Assembly: GCA_964007475.1 (NCBI GenBank) | Contig: OZ023274.1 | Location: 95,799,750 to 95,863,749, forward strand | Direction of reading: 5' to 3' | Length of the DNA: 64,000 bases | Source of the DNA: Hybos culiciformis | Lineage: Eukaryota > Arthropoda > Insecta > Diptera > Hybotidae | Shown here: piece by piece, positions 1 to 13,400 of the stretch | How the letters are laid out: every line of letters starts with the position of its first letter | How positions within the stretch are numbered: the stretch's first letter is position 1 | Notes under the pieces: generated by a model | Database searches by the model: none | Told to the model about the DNA's origin: nothing | Seen by the model: the letters and a program-made list of their open reading frames with translations, nothing else | Position numbers and translations under genes: made by a program

Positions 1-3000
1 TTTTCAGTTAATTTTTAGTCCTTTTTAACAATTCTTATCAATTTTGTATAATTCCATCAATTGATTAAAATAATTTACGTGTTTTATAGGAAAAATACGT
101 AAAATATAATATATGAACTAACCTTTTTTTTTTTTATTTTTTATTTATAATTTTTTTTTTTACAATATTAATTAATTTTCATTACAAATGCAAATATTTT
201 AGAATTCGAAAAAAAAACAATTTTTTTTTCTTTATTTTTCAACTGAAAAATAATATATGTACTATATATTTCGATTTATTGAGATAAAAATCAATAATTA
301 ATTTGTCATTCAAAAAATATTTTTATTTTTTGTTTATAATTTTTTTTTCACTAAATTTTTTTTTAGTTTAATTATAATTTTTTTTTGATAAATTAAAAAT
401 AAATGAGGTAATTGGTGGTTCAATATTAAAATTAAAAATAAATAAATTTATTATTTATAAATAATTTTTTTTTTTGTGAAAACGAATTTAGAATTTTTCT
501 AAATTTTTTATTTTATTATTTGTATTTATTAATATTTATTTATTTACAACACCCAATTACTTGTTTGTATTTTTCCTTAGTTAGATTTGACACAAGCTTT
601 TTAAATACCAGATCTTTACAGAACTTTCTGTTAACTCTTATAGATCCTTGATTAATTTTTGTATTTTTTTATTTTATGTATTTAAATTTTTACTATTTTC
701 AGTAAAATCTATTTATTTTTGTATTTATGTACACTTTTCAATTCAGATATTATGTTATATAGTGGAAAATTTCACACTATCATTTACTTTTGATTAGAAG
801 TTTTAAGTAAAACTTTTAAACCATGATTAAAAACAAAACATAAATTAAGGTTATAACTTGATTTTAAAATGGTTTCCTTAAGTCTAGAGTAAAATTGATT
901 TTTTATGTAATCCCTTTTTGGCGCCAAAATATATATTATTTTTATTTTTAATTGATATTTACTTTTTTTCCAGTGAAAGTATCTTAAAAACAATAAAAAA
1001 GAAAAACCGCTTAACCGAATCAAAATCAAAAATAAAAAAAAAAATTTTATTTTGATTCTAATATTGAGAAAAATATAAATAAAACGTAAAAATTAAACCC
1101 GTTCCGAATTTTTTTTTTTTTTTCTTTTAGTTTTCGAACAAAATCATAAAAACCGACTTATTAAAAACAGAAAATTCAAAAGCAAAAAAATTAATTAATA
1201 AATACGTAAATTACGATAAAGTGATAAACATAAAAAAAAACAAAACATCAATTATAACCGAACTCTCTCTATCAGCGTTTTGTGACAGACTAAAATCAGG
1301 TAAAACATTCAGGTATTTACAAAAAAAAAAAATTAAAAAAAAAAAAAGATATTAAAAATTAAAAAAAGAAAAACATTGAGAAATAATAAAAAAAAAAAAT
1401 ATAGCGGCATTATTAATATGCTTCGTCTTAGCAGCATTATACATACATTTTGTATAAGAATATATACAGAAACAGACGATAACACAAACACAAGCAGCAA
1501 TAAATGTTGAAAAAATAAACACAGATACAATGAAGTGATCATTCAAAAAAAAAAAAAAAATACTTTTTCATAATAAATTTTGTGAACGATCTTTTACGAC
1601 ATTTGACGAGGTTTTTTAAGATAACATTTTTCTTAGCAACGTACAGAGTAAAAAAAAAAAAATGTTTATCAACATTTCAGATAGAATACTAAGAATGTTT
1701 TTTTTTTTGTTTTGTTACCTGGTAGTGTTAAAATTTTACTTTTAATGGTATTTGTTGTATTGAAAAGAATATAAAAACGCTCACAGATAGACGTCATAAA
1801 ATGTTAATTAAATTATATAAATTTTTTATTTTACTATTTTTTTTTTTACAAATTATAGAACTTTTATTTTTTTTTTTTTGCTTTTTGTTCATATTATCAT
1901 AAAATCATAATTTTGATATCATCATAATTAATTTAACTCAATTTTTGTATTTATGAACAGTCGGTTTTTTTTAATTTAAATGTTTTTGAAAGAGTTCTTG
2001 AAGGCGTTGAAATTTGTTTTTTTTTTCCTTTAATTTAATTAAAACAAATTTTTTTTTTAATGTTACTTAGAAACGTAGAAAGTATTACTTCTTAGAAAAG
2101 TAAAATTTCATAAACAAATATTATGTATATTTATGTATTAGTTGTATTAAGCATATGTGTATGTTCATTTTTTTTCTAGATATGACGCTTGTGGTAAATT
2201 TTTGGCAATTTTTGAGAATACAGTTTTATGATGAAATTTTGATTCCAAAATGACGAAAATCTAAATCATTTATGACTTATTTAAGTCCTGGACAATCAAA
2301 TATGTCACTCAAGTTTTCATACTTATTTTTCGCAATTGTTACAGATTATTTATTTTGCCCCCTTTTTTTCATAATTAATTTTTGGGAAACAATTGTTTCC
2401 CAAAAGACTATAAGCTACTTTGTGTTTCGAAAGTTTGAAATATCGAAAATGTCAAAAATGTGGAAAACAGGGTCAAAATTAAAAAAATCGAGCAATATTA
2501 AGCTGGTTTTTGAACTTTCAAAAACGAACCTAGAGACGCCGCTAGAAAATTTAGACTACATTTAATTGAATTGCAAATAAATAACTCAAATGCTACAAAT
2601 ATATGTTTGCAGCGAATTGAGTCCTGATCCCTGAACCTGATGAGGATTCAATGAGTCAATTCCAATTATCCAGGAATTTAGAATAATTGTAATTATCATA
2701 TTTATAATTCCAAAATTTGTTCTAAATTTCTTTTCAAAATAACAAACATTTTTTTTTTTGAGAAAAATAAACTGGTATTTGTTCTCAATTCATATTAAGT
2801 TATGTGATAATAATTCCAGGTGTATATTTGACATTCAACAGTGTTATTTTAATGTTCAGATATTTTTTTTAAATTGTTAATTTTAGGAGTATTCTTCTTT
2901 AATGATTTGTGTTGTGTTGTTTTTTTATTTTTATTTTCATAAAAACATTAAAAAAAAAAAAAAAACTGTTTCATTATTCTGTGATAACCAATGAGAAATG

Positions 3001-4640
3001 CTGGTTTTACTACAATTTTTTTTTCGTTTATGTTTGAAGTAGTTGATTTTTGAGTAATTACTTCTCATTGTTATATGAAAAATAAAAAAACATACACTTT
3101 TTATATGTAAAATATTTCCACATCATATTTGTGTAATTGTAATTTGAGAAAAAAAAAAAAAATATGGAATAAAATTTTATTTCAAAGATAGATTTTTTAT
3201 TTATATTTCAATTGCCTTACAGATTGGATTAAAAAGATAAGTAAAAAAAAAAAAAAGTTAAAATATAAAAATAAATAAAAGTTTTTGGCGGGAACTTCGA
3301 AGTTGATATGGAAAATTAATCTGGATAGTAATCAAAATATTATTTTTTTTATTTATTTTAAAAAAAAAACTTTCCTAAGATAAATAATAATTTACATATG
3401 CTTGAATTATTTTTTTTTATGTTTTTTTATGTTTAGAAAACATAATTTTTATTGTTATTAAAAGTGTTTTAGTAAGTCGATGTACATAATTGTTAATGAT
3501 GAATTTTATTTGAATTATGTCATGACAAATTTGTCACTGCATTATGGAAATTTTTTTTGATTTTTTTTTTCCCCAAATTGAAAGTTGTAGAAAAAAAATT
3601 ATGTACTTAAAGAAGAAAAATTATAATAAGTATAATAAGTTCTTTTCAAAATGGATTTGCTCATTCAGCGGGTTTTCGCCGACGTTATGCAAAATTGAAT
3701 AACACAATTTTTATTGAACTTGGTCTCTTTGAACATCAACAGGAAATAGCACATAAAAGTATCTTAACTTTATTTTAACATTTGGTGGTAAAATTTGTAA
3801 GGTCCTAGAAATAATTACAACTATAGTGTTTCAGAAAGTAATTTTTTACTAAGAAATGGAAACTATACACCAGTGTTTCTCTAAATTTTTAAGTTGTGAT
3901 TTTATTTCAATAATATTGCTCTAAAGCTTGATGTTTATTTTTAATACATAGTTAATTTACAAACACCAATATTAACATTAATATATTTTAATGTTTATGC
4001 AAATATCATTCTTGTCATTGAAACCTTATAAATCCAATACACATTTATTTTTGGGAAATTTTTCAAGGCCCCTTGGGATCTTTACGGTCCTCAAAGAAGC
4101 TGCAATCCCATAGTTTGAGAACTGCTATATTCTATATAATTATATATGATAATTATTTTTGGTCCATTTGATCATAATTATTATTTATAATCATCTATAA
4201 AATATCAAAATAGTGTAATATGTAGAAAAAATCTAAAAAGTACAGGCAGGATAAGAATAAAATTCTAATATTAGAAAATTTGGAATTTAAAGAATTAAAC
4301 ATTAGAATTAGATGATTAGATATTAACATTATTTTTCAAATAAAATTCGAATATTGAGAATAGTTTTCTTGTCAAATCTGACTGATTGGAAATTTAAAAT
4401 AATTTACCATTAATTTTTATTTTTATTTTTAACTTAACTATCATGTAAAAATTTTTTAATATAATATTTCCGATTAATGAATGAAAATCGATTACATTCG
4501 ATAATATTAGAAAAAACTTTCTAAAAAAATCTATGAATTGTTTACGATTTATTTTAATTTTTTTTCTAACATTAAAAAAAAGAAGAGAAATGATGAAAAA
4601 AAAAAAAATAATAAATAAAAAAAAAATATGCAACACTCAC
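1..4640 (-). other. grh: grh intron downstream of exon C (3' part not in window)
   Basis: A/T-rich intronic sequence starting at the gtgagt donor at 4640. I searched the minus strand for the next expected grh exon (SFDYTEL..., then the CP2-type DNA-binding domain) and did not find it, so it should lie to the left of base 1. Contents: poly-A/T runs throughout, a hAT-like element at 3871-4124, and a 14-bp perfect palindrome (tgacaaatttgtca) near 3523. A GC-richer patch of unknown nature lies at about 3655-3690. A 97-codon plus-strand open frame at 2272-2565 has no recognisable domain and A/T-driven composition, and I treat it as chance. Confidence 0.75.
3871..4124. mobile_element. Non-autonomous hAT-like element
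   Basis: A 254-bp element. The left end is CAGTGTTTCTCTAAATTTTT and the right end, read inward, is CAGTTCTCAAACTATGGG followed by ATTGCAGC. These match each other loosely and match the common hAT-family terminus CAGTGxTTCTCAAAC. Flanking 8-mers are ctatacac (3863-3870) and ctatattc (4125-4132), six of eight identical, as expected for an old 8-bp hAT target-site duplication. There is no open reading frame inside. It is a diverged MITE-type copy. Confidence 0.65.
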
Positions 4641-4893
4641 CTTTTGTGTTCTTCCATCAGGATCTTTTCTTAAATCTTCTGGTTCTCTTTTGATATTGAT
4701 TGAATGTTGTTGCTGCTGTTCGGTAACTACAACAGCTGTGCCACCAACTGATGTTGCTACAGATGTAGTTGTAGCATTTGATGCAGAAGCAGATGGGTGT
4801 GAACCGAGCAATAGACCTTGTATTTCATTTTGCGATAGGCTAGTAACATCTAAAGGTGTGGCTTGCCCATTTATTTTACCAGCAGTGGGGTTA
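4641..4893 (-). CDS. grh: grainy head internal coding exon (exon C)
   Basis: Internal exon of the Grainy head transcription factor, a nuclear CP2/GRH-family protein that controls epidermal barrier, epithelial and neuroblast genes. Seen: a 3' splice site (caaatttatag) precedes base 4893 and a consensus donor (AAAG/gtgagt) follows base 4641. The exon is 253 nt, starting with the last base of a split codon and then 84 codons with no stop. The translation begins NPTAGKINGQATPLDV, continues LSQNEIQGLLLGSHPSASA, has a short EQQQQH tract, then IKREPEDLRKDP, and ends RTQK. Known: Drosophila Grh has nearly the same order (GKLNGQTTPIDV, LSQNEIQGFLLGSHP, a long polyQ tract, IKREPEDLRKDP, ITQK). This lies upstream of the CP2-like DNA-binding domain. 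IKRE fits the psi-K-x-E SUMOylation consensus (inference). The next exon, which in Drosophila starts SFDYTEL, was not found in bases 1-4640. Identity is very secure. Confidence 0.96.
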
Positions 4894-5334
4894 CTATAAA
4901 TTTGAAAAAAAAAATATACATTATTTTAAACTAATGTGTAATAGAGAAAATTAATGAATGAATAATATTAGAAGTTGAGAAAAAAAAAAAAGCAATTTTT
5001 TTTTCGTTTATTAATGTTTATTTTTCTAATAAGATTTTCTTTTTTATTAATTTTGCAGAGCAACAAGTAAAAAAAAGATTGTGTAGAGAAACAAAAAAAC
5101 AAAAGTATAGGTTTATTTAAAGAAAAACGTTAGATTGATAAAACATAAAAAAAAATAACCAAACATAATTTTCTTTTTATGTTGAAAAAAAAAAAACTTA
5201 TGGAAATCAGAGCAGTTAATTTTTTTTTTTTTTTTGCTTTCTTGCTTTCTTCTGTACAATGAAGAGCAACAACATGTGTATATTTTCAAAAAAAATACGT
5301 GGAAAATTATAGTGCAATTTTCTAATTATAAATA

Positions 5335-5823
5335 CAGTGCTGATTCGATTCTTGCGACCTAATGAAAACCAGTGATGGTCGCAATTACAGAATTTGGTGC
5401 AATATTCGAATTTTTTTTTTATTAATTTAACTTTCGTCTAATACTAAAATAATATCTGCAATAAAATTTATTTTGAGAAATTTTATTTAATTTTAAATAA
5501 TGTTCACAAATTTACTTAGTTAGATTTTGGTCCATAGGCTGAATTAACGCTGTGCAATTTGGTGGGAAACACATGACTTTTATTTTCCCATCTTTGCTAA
5601 TTAATTCGTCTGCTTTTGGGTGACAAGGGGCGTTGTCGAGCAGTAACAACGCTTTTGCATCTAATTTTTTTGATTTTTTAGGATTTTTTTAAAAAATGTT
5701 GCAGTTATAGAGTTAAAAAAAGAAAAAAGTTGCAATTATCGAATGTCCCATATAAAAAAAATCAGGGTTGCATTTTTCGAATTGTCGCAATAATCGAATG
5801 ATGCAAGAATCGAATCAGCACTG
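5335..5823 (-). mobile_element. Pogo/Tigger-like element with internal deletion
   Basis: A 489-bp element flanked by TA on both sides (5333-5334 and 5824-5825). The terminal inverted repeats are perfect for 21 bp (5335-5355 versus 5803-5823) and start CAGTGCTGATTCGATTCTTG, as in pogo/Tigger members of the Tc1/mariner superfamily. Further short motifs (TCGAATT, TCGCAAT) recur just inside both ends. The interior holds a minus-strand piece of a DDE_1 transposase (listed separately). The sequence between piece and termini is too short for a full gene, so this is an internally deleted, non-autonomous copy. Confidence 0.9.
5512..5664 (-). pseudogene. Fragment of pogo/jerky-type DDE_1 transposase
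   Basis: About 50 codons in one open frame inside the pogo-like element. Visible motifs are LLLLDNAPCHP, then a lysine-rich spacer (ADELISKDGKIKV), then MCFPPNCTALIQPMDQ, ending in a stop after NLTK. Known: LLLDNAPSHP followed by LPPNTTSLIQPMDQG is the signature around the second catalytic aspartate of the DDE_1 family (pogo, Tigger, jerky, CENP-B relatives). The N-terminal CENP-B/HTH DNA-binding part and the rest of the catalytic core are missing. It cannot be functional. Confidence 0.9.
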
Positions 5824-8800
5824 TAATATATGATTTTCTTGTTTGGAATGTTGTTTCATCGGCGAGATCTTAATAATAGAGTGATTCGATAAAAATGTAT
5901 ATTGACCCCACACAATGTGTTAGAAGACATTTGTGATTTTGTGATTTTCTGTTTCAATTGATCTACTTAGTTTCAGGTGGTGAATGATTTGGTTTTGGGT
6001 GACTGCATAGAGGTTAAAAGTTAAAATGTTAACCTTTTAAATTTATGTCTACAAATCGTTTGTTTTTGGGACTTCAGAATGAACTATATTAATATAGTAA
6101 TATCAATCTCGGAAATAACTTAAGCATAAAAAAGAGCCCTTAAGTGAAATTTCAATTTTAAGTTGCTACAAAGAGATATGCGCTTACTATATTCATTTCC
6201 AAGAAAATTTCCACTTATCCCAAACATTCTTTCTTTCAAAAAATTTCAAAGACAAATTTAATATTAATAAATTAATTGTTAAATAAATTTGTTAAAAATA
6301 TAAACCTAATTAAAAATAAAAATTTTAACAAATAATGCTAAAAAAAAATATTAATAAATTTTTATGTTGAAATTTTCTATTTAATTTTCCTACACAAAAA
6401 TGTTTATTTAACTTTAATTAACAAAATTATTATATAAATAAAAAATTTTAATTATACAAATATTGTTAATGAATTTTGAAATTTCTTTAACATAAAAATT
6501 TCATAAAGTTTCATATAAACGTTTATATATATTATGTTTATAGAATGCAAATTTCTTAGGTACACGAATTTTACACATTAGCGTTCTATTAAAAAAAGCG
6601 TCAAATTTCATCAAATTAAATGTTACGCTTATACCTCTCTATTTAAAAAAAATAAAATAAAAAATTAAAATTAATTAAAGTTTATAGATTTTAATGCTAT
6701 ATTGTTTTTTTTTTTTTTAAATAATTAACATGATATTCAAAAATAAATTAGGTAAAAAAAAAAAAATTCAAATTAAAATAAATTAATTCCAAATATTTAA
6801 AAATTTTCCCTTATTAACTAATCTTATAAAAATTCTAAAAAAAAAATTAATAAGTATAAAATAAATAAAAATTCTAATGAATATTCAATAAAGTATATAT
6901 TAATGGGGTTCTCTACCCACTAAATTGATTTTATTTTATTCAATAAAATATACTTATATAAATATTTTTTTATTATTTTGTATACATTAAATTAATTTTA
7001 ATTATATAAAAATGATTATAAGTGTAAATACTAAATAGCATATTAAACTATTGAATCAAGTAAAATGTTGCAATGTGAAAATATATCGTCATTATTTTTT
7101 TTATGATATGAGAAAACATGACGTTTAGATAGATTTAATGTTCAGATACAATTTTTTCAATATTTCGGATAGTTTACTGACTAAACTTTTTTTACCTTTT
7201 AATATTAAACGTTTAATTTAATTTAACATAAATTTATAATTTTTGATCCTTTATTATTGACTTAAAATTTATTTCGATCCAGAATCTTCTATGCATGTAG
7301 TTCTTACTAATATTGGCGGTAATATATGGTTAACTTAATAAAAGACTCTTAAACATTATTTTCAAATATTTATCATAAAATTTAATTAAAAATATATATT
7401 TTTTTTGTGTGGCCGATTTTAAAGCCATAAATTCTATTTATTAGAAAATAAATTTAAAAGTACGATATTTATATCGATGATGTAAGTAGAAATCTGAATA
7501 TTCAAAAATCTTTTCCCATTAAATATATAATATAATAAAAAAATCCCAAATAAAAAATTATTTAAAAATGTTTTTATACCTTAATAATATAATTTTTTTT
7601 TTTGTTTTTTTTTATTGAAATACAACAGAATCAAATTCAAGGTTAAACTGATTTGTGTCTCGATCTTAATTTTTCTTCTTCTTAAAAAAAAAAATAAAAT
7701 TATATAGGTGAATTTTGTTATTTTCATAAACAAATTGAATTAATTAAAAAAAAAGAAAAAAAAATTCTGAAATAAAAATAAAATATAAAAATTTAAATTA
7801 AAAAAAAAAAACAGAAGATAAATTTGTATATTTTAAGAATAAATTTTAATTTCAGTTGGAAACAGAATTTTATCCCTCCAAAAAATAAAAATTTTGTTTT
7901 TATTCTTTTATATTAAATGTTTTATTCTTTTTTTTATTTTTTTTTACTTATGTTTGATAAACTTAAATTAATATGAAAGCTTAAATATAAGGCTATTTAA
8001 TAGGTTTTAATAAATTTCATTTAGGTTTATGGTTATAAATATTTCTAAATCGAGGCGGCATAGACTGGACTATTCATTTAATTCTTATTTCGCAAAATCA
8101 GACATACACGCATTTCAAAATCTTTTATTTTCGATAGCCAAGAATTGCTTCTATGTGGTGTTTTGATGGTGACAGAACTGTGGAGTGTTAAACTTCAACA
8201 GGACATGAAACTTTGTAAAAAGGACATAAAGTTAATTGATGTTATGCCTCTTAATTAACTCTAAGTCCGTTTAAATTTTAACTTTATGTTCATTGAAAAA
8301 GGTATCATAACGTCCTGACAAAACACAGTAATTAAAAAATTTAAAATCAGATTTAATATAACGATTTATTTAATACAAGAAATAGTGAACTAAAAATATA
8401 ACAAGACCTATAAATTTTTATTTATTAGTTTCCGTGTAAAGTAAACAAACAAAAAATTATTACTAATAAAAAAACATAGTGATAATAAAAATTTTGTAAT
8501 TTAATTTCGTTTCATTTCTCAACTATGGTAAAATTTTAACCTTCTAACCTTTGTAATGAGCATGTTATAAAAAAAAAATTGTTTTGAAATTTACCTAAAA
8601 TATTAATTTTTATATGTACAATATAAAATATACATATTTATATATTTATGTATAAAAGTACTTTATAGTGTAATACATGTACATAATATCTTTTTTTTTT
8701 GTGTTACAAAATTATGACAAATTTTTTTTAATGGCTTTTAAGATCTTTTTTAATTGCCATTTGTAGAACAATTTTTTAAATATATATTATAATAAGTACA

Positions 8801-10280
8801 AACTATTAAAACTCAACCCACATTAGTGAAAATTTCATAATATATTCATAAAAACTGAACAAAAATTATAATAAAAATACTTAAAGTTGTTTTTGTGTTT
8901 TTTTTTTTTTTAATTTTAATTTTATTTTTTATAAAATACGATTCAATTTAATTGAAAAAACTAATTAGTATATATAGAAAAGTTAAAACGATATAAAATA
9001 TATGTATATAAGCTTTTTAACAACAACAATAAAAATTTGGCCATAATTATTATAACAAAATGATCCCTATAGGTATATTATATATTTGTTTAACAAGTGA
9101 GACATTTTTTTTTTTTAATTATTTATCTATGCAAGTCCGGCGGCAATTTTTTTTAATGTCTTTTTATAGTGTTAAGTATCTCTTTTAAAATTTAAATTAA
9201 ATTTAAAAAAAAAAACCAGAACAAGAATATTTTTTTTTAAATTTCAATATAATCTAAATTTCCATTTTTTAAGTTTAAATTGAGATCAACTATTTGGTTT
9301 TTTGTTTGTACTTTGACGGCTTCTGGACTGTAATAATAATAAACAAATTCATAGATCACTAAATTAGAACTTATCGAAATATTTAGAACTACATATTTGT
9401 TTTAATTAAAATTTTTATGAATTAAATTTTCATGAAAAAAATTTTTATGAACTAGAAACTAGATCAAAAGATGTTTTAACGAAATCAGATAGAAATAAAT
9501 CAATCTGATTTAGAATTTATATGCAAGTGATAAAAGTATATTCTTTCTACCTTCCTTAGCATGTGACGCATTTGTAATGTATCGATGCAAGAAAAATAAA
9601 CAAAAAATAAAGTATTTTATTTTTAAGTCTCTGACGCATTAGTTTATTAAATATACGTAAAATTCGGCAGTGTTCTTGAATTGAAGAAGAAAAATAAATT
9701 CAATTTGAAACGAATGGAAATTTATTGGTCATGCTTGTTCCAAAATTCTGTAAATTAAATCATGTAGAAATTATGACAATTTGCTTTTTGTTCTTAGCTA
9801 CAATTTTAGGATTCTTTTTGGTCTTTAGGTCTGTATAACTATATAATGACATTTTGTTGTAGAATTCATAAATCAAATAAATTTTGTTCAAAGAGGAGAA
9901 AAAAACCAATTTTATTTTAAAAAGAAGATAAAAACATATACATTTATTAAAAATTTCTTAGATTCTTTTAATAAGTGAGAAATAGGCGCTTAATTATAAT
10001 AAGTATAACTACTACGAATATTACATATAGGTTATATTACATAAATAATATTTTATTTTAAATTGATCGCCTTCATTCAATTTTTTTTTTGTTGGTCCCT
10101 TCTTCTTCTTGGTATAACTTTCAATCTTATAAATTAATTTTTTTTTTTGTATGCTACGTAATTTATAGATTAATTTTTTTTTCCTTATTTTTATTTATTT
10201 ACATTTTAAAATAAAGGCGAGAATTAAAAATATTACAATAAATAAATGTGAATCTGTTAAAAAGAATTTGTTACCTAGAC

Positions 10281-10456
10281 CAAAAAGCATGTATATAAAG
10301 AGGAATCAGTCCCATACAAAAAAAGCATTTGTGAGAGTGGAATTCTCAAAAAAAAAAAAAAAAAAGCTCATGGGGTTGTGATATAGATTTTTTGTTTCAC
10401 TATTTTAATTCTTTTTTTTGTATGGGACTGATTCGTCTTTATATACATGCTTTTTG
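10281..10456. mobile_element. 176-bp MITE with 7-bp target-site duplication
   Basis: Inverted repeats of about 44 bp start CAAAAAGCATGTATATAAAG and continue with GAATCAGTCCCATAC and an A-run. The two arms differ at one base (g versus c at the 22nd position). The repeat cctagac flanks both sides (10274-10280 and 10457-10463). The short core contains an A-run and no coding capacity. Long, nearly identical arms suggest a fairly recent insertion. The superfamily is not determinable from the termini alone. Confidence 0.85.
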
Positions 10457-13400
10457 CCTAGACCTAATTTATTTCAATTTTTTTTTTATAGATTTTTTAT
10501 AGATTTTTTATAGAAGACCAAACCAAACCAAACCATTGGGAGGAAATGGAAATAAATATTTTAAATAACTTTCCACTTTAGTTAAAAAAAAGATCTAATA
10601 GACTACTAGAGTTTGAGAATGTATCTCTATTGGTTCTTTCAACAGTCCCATTACTATTTTTGGCCCTGAAGGCAGTGTTTTATTAAGCCTGTAAGCATTT
10701 TTTAAACCTGTTTCTGTTAGTCAAATTAAAATTAAAAATTAAAATAATATTTTGTAATGTTACATTTTATTTGATTGCTTTCAAAAATCAAAATAATATA
10801 ACATAGCCTTTGCATTATAATGTATATATAATTCTTGAAGAAAATTTTTAATATAAAAAGTAAAGAGATTATAGCGCATTATCCAATTTGCATATTTTAA
10901 TAAAAAAATTAAAAGGAATAAAAAATAACAAAAAAAATTTTTTTTTTTTATTATTTATTACATTTATTTTTTGTTATGTATCCTAAAAACATAACTCACT
11001 ATTATTGCGACCCTATGATTACAAAAACAAAAAAGCTTCAAAGATGAGAATGTTCTTTTACCCATTAATTTTTTTTTTACTTCGTTGATAACGAAAAGAT
11101 TCATTATAGTTTATTTTTAATCCTCGTAAATTAAAATAAGATTCCTATATATTTTATTACCTATTTACATATTTTTTTTCTTCAAACATTAATCAACATT
11201 TTTTTTTAATTACAAAATTTTCTACATAATATAAATAGTCAAAAAAAAAATTTTAATTAACCCTCTCGCAGACAAGTATATCATGATGACATTAAATTTA
11301 TCGATTTTATTTATATTTCTAATTAATTTGTAGAAAAAATTAAATTCATTTAAATTTTTTTCCTTAATGCCAAAAATTTTGTTAATTTTTTTTTTCCAGC
11401 AATAAGAATACTCTTAGTATTAAAGCTACTGAATAGATCCTAACTTGAAAAAGTCTTGAAAAAGTGGAACAGAAATTAAAAGATATAATTGAAAAGATAA
11501 ATAACTTTTAGAAAAAAATATAAAAATGAATTAATTTTATAAATAATGCATTTCAATTTCTATATTTTTTTTTTGTTGTTAAAGGCGGCATTCAATAAAT
11601 GGTTCTCATAATAAAAAAACTTCAATAGCATTTTTGGAATTCATACTTTTTGAGTCATTATTATTTTTATAAACTTTGCTATACGTACTGTACTAGTATA
11701 TTACATGTATGTAATGTTACTATATAAAAATCACAATCAAATTTAAATATTTTGACTGACATAGACTGTTATATTAATTAATACTAAGAAAAGTTTCTGT
11801 GAAATTGGTAAATTGGTAGTTGGATTGAGATTTTTAAGTTATTTATTATGGAAGCAAGAAAAATAATTCATCAATAGTATTTTACTATATTGAAGTTAAA
11901 GCATCGCATAACAAACCTATGTTTTTTGAAATCACAATTTTTTATTCTAGCTCGGAAAATCAAATTCATTTGCGCATGAAGTTAAAAGATAACTCTTGGT
12001 AATTGTTGTTCAAAAAATAAATATAATATATAGGTAACATAAAATTCAGCCCACATTAAGTACTTTATCGGTATTCATTTACCTTTTTTTTTTTTTTATT
12101 TTCATGCAAACAATAAAATTTATTTCATTTGTTGTTGGCGTTATCGTTATGGAATAAACTATTTTAATTAATTTTTTTTATATTCCATTTAGCTTGTGAT
12201 GTCGTTTTTGTAAATTCCAATAACAAATTTTATCGTGTCAGACAAAATGGTTTTTCTTTTATTTTGTGCAAAAAAACACAATTTTTTTTTATTTGCCGAA
12301 TCAGACAGACAAAACACTTTCTCATATCTAATAATTTTAATTTGAAAAATTTCTAACAAAAACCTTCTTAGCATATCTAAATATGTATATATAGGAAAAA
12401 TAAAATAGTTATTTAGTTACACTTAAATATTTTGAAATCCCTGTTTAAATGAATTTAACTATCAGGCACGCAATTGAGATATTTGTTATGGAAATGTACT
12501 TAAGTAAATTAATTATATGTGTATATTATGTATCTTTTATAATTATTTTTATAGCACTGACTCTGTCATCTAATTGGATTAAAATTGTAATTTTGGCATG
12601 TTTTAAGATCAAATTTCAAAATAAAATGTGTTTGTATGAGCGTTTATTGTTTACCCATTAAAAATTGTTTAAGCTTGAGAATCCAATGTTGCAACACTTT
12701 CATTTATCGAATACTGTGCAATCGAATATCACAAGACTTAGTTTATTTTGCAATCAAGATTTTCTTAACTATAGCTTGCTTTCCTACGTTTTCATATTCA
12801 GTGAATATGAAAATTTATGCAAAAAAACAAAATATATTTACGAGCTGTCAAAATTATTATTTTTTATTGTTATTATTGTTTTACAAATGTACGAAGAATA
12901 AGTAACTAATTATTTTTATATTAATTTTACAGTAGTTCATTTAACTTGCTTTTTTAAGGTGTTGCAATATCAATTATATAAAAATGTTTTAACTATAGAG
13001 ATATTGTATATAGGTGTACTTTAACAAAATATTATGTTTTTCGTTGTAAATTTTCATTTTGCTACTGGTGCTACACATTGAATTTTTCCTATTTGTTTTT
13101 TGTTTTGAAAATAAAATTATGAATAAAAAGTTAGTTTTTTTTTTAAAGTTATGTATATTATTCACATAAAATTATTGTAATAATAATAAAATACTATTAT
13201 TTGCATTTTTGTTACGTGCTGATCATTTCCCATTTTATATATATAGTTATGAGTCTTTAATTGATTTTTAATTAAAATATATATATTTTTTTATTTTGTA
13301 TTTAATGTGAAATTGATTTTGGCTTTTTGATTATGGAATTTAGTTTTTTTTTTGTAAACATTTTAGTTTATATTATTATAATTTTTGAAAAAAAATCATA

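Noticed and set aside
1255..1315. 5'-UTR-like segment (ctctctctatcagcg ... aatcag/gtaaaa) on the plus strand
   Set aside because: Too short, weak donor, no supporting neighbour exon. It could be random in a sequence this size.
2272..2565. 97-codon plus-strand open frame
   Set aside because: No recognisable domain, no splice or start context, and hydrophobic/lysine composition typical of A/T-rich random sequence. It lies inside the grh intron.
4690..4899. 69-codon plus-strand frame antisense to exon C
   Set aside because: Shadow of the real grh exon on the minus strand, which has clear homology and splice sites.
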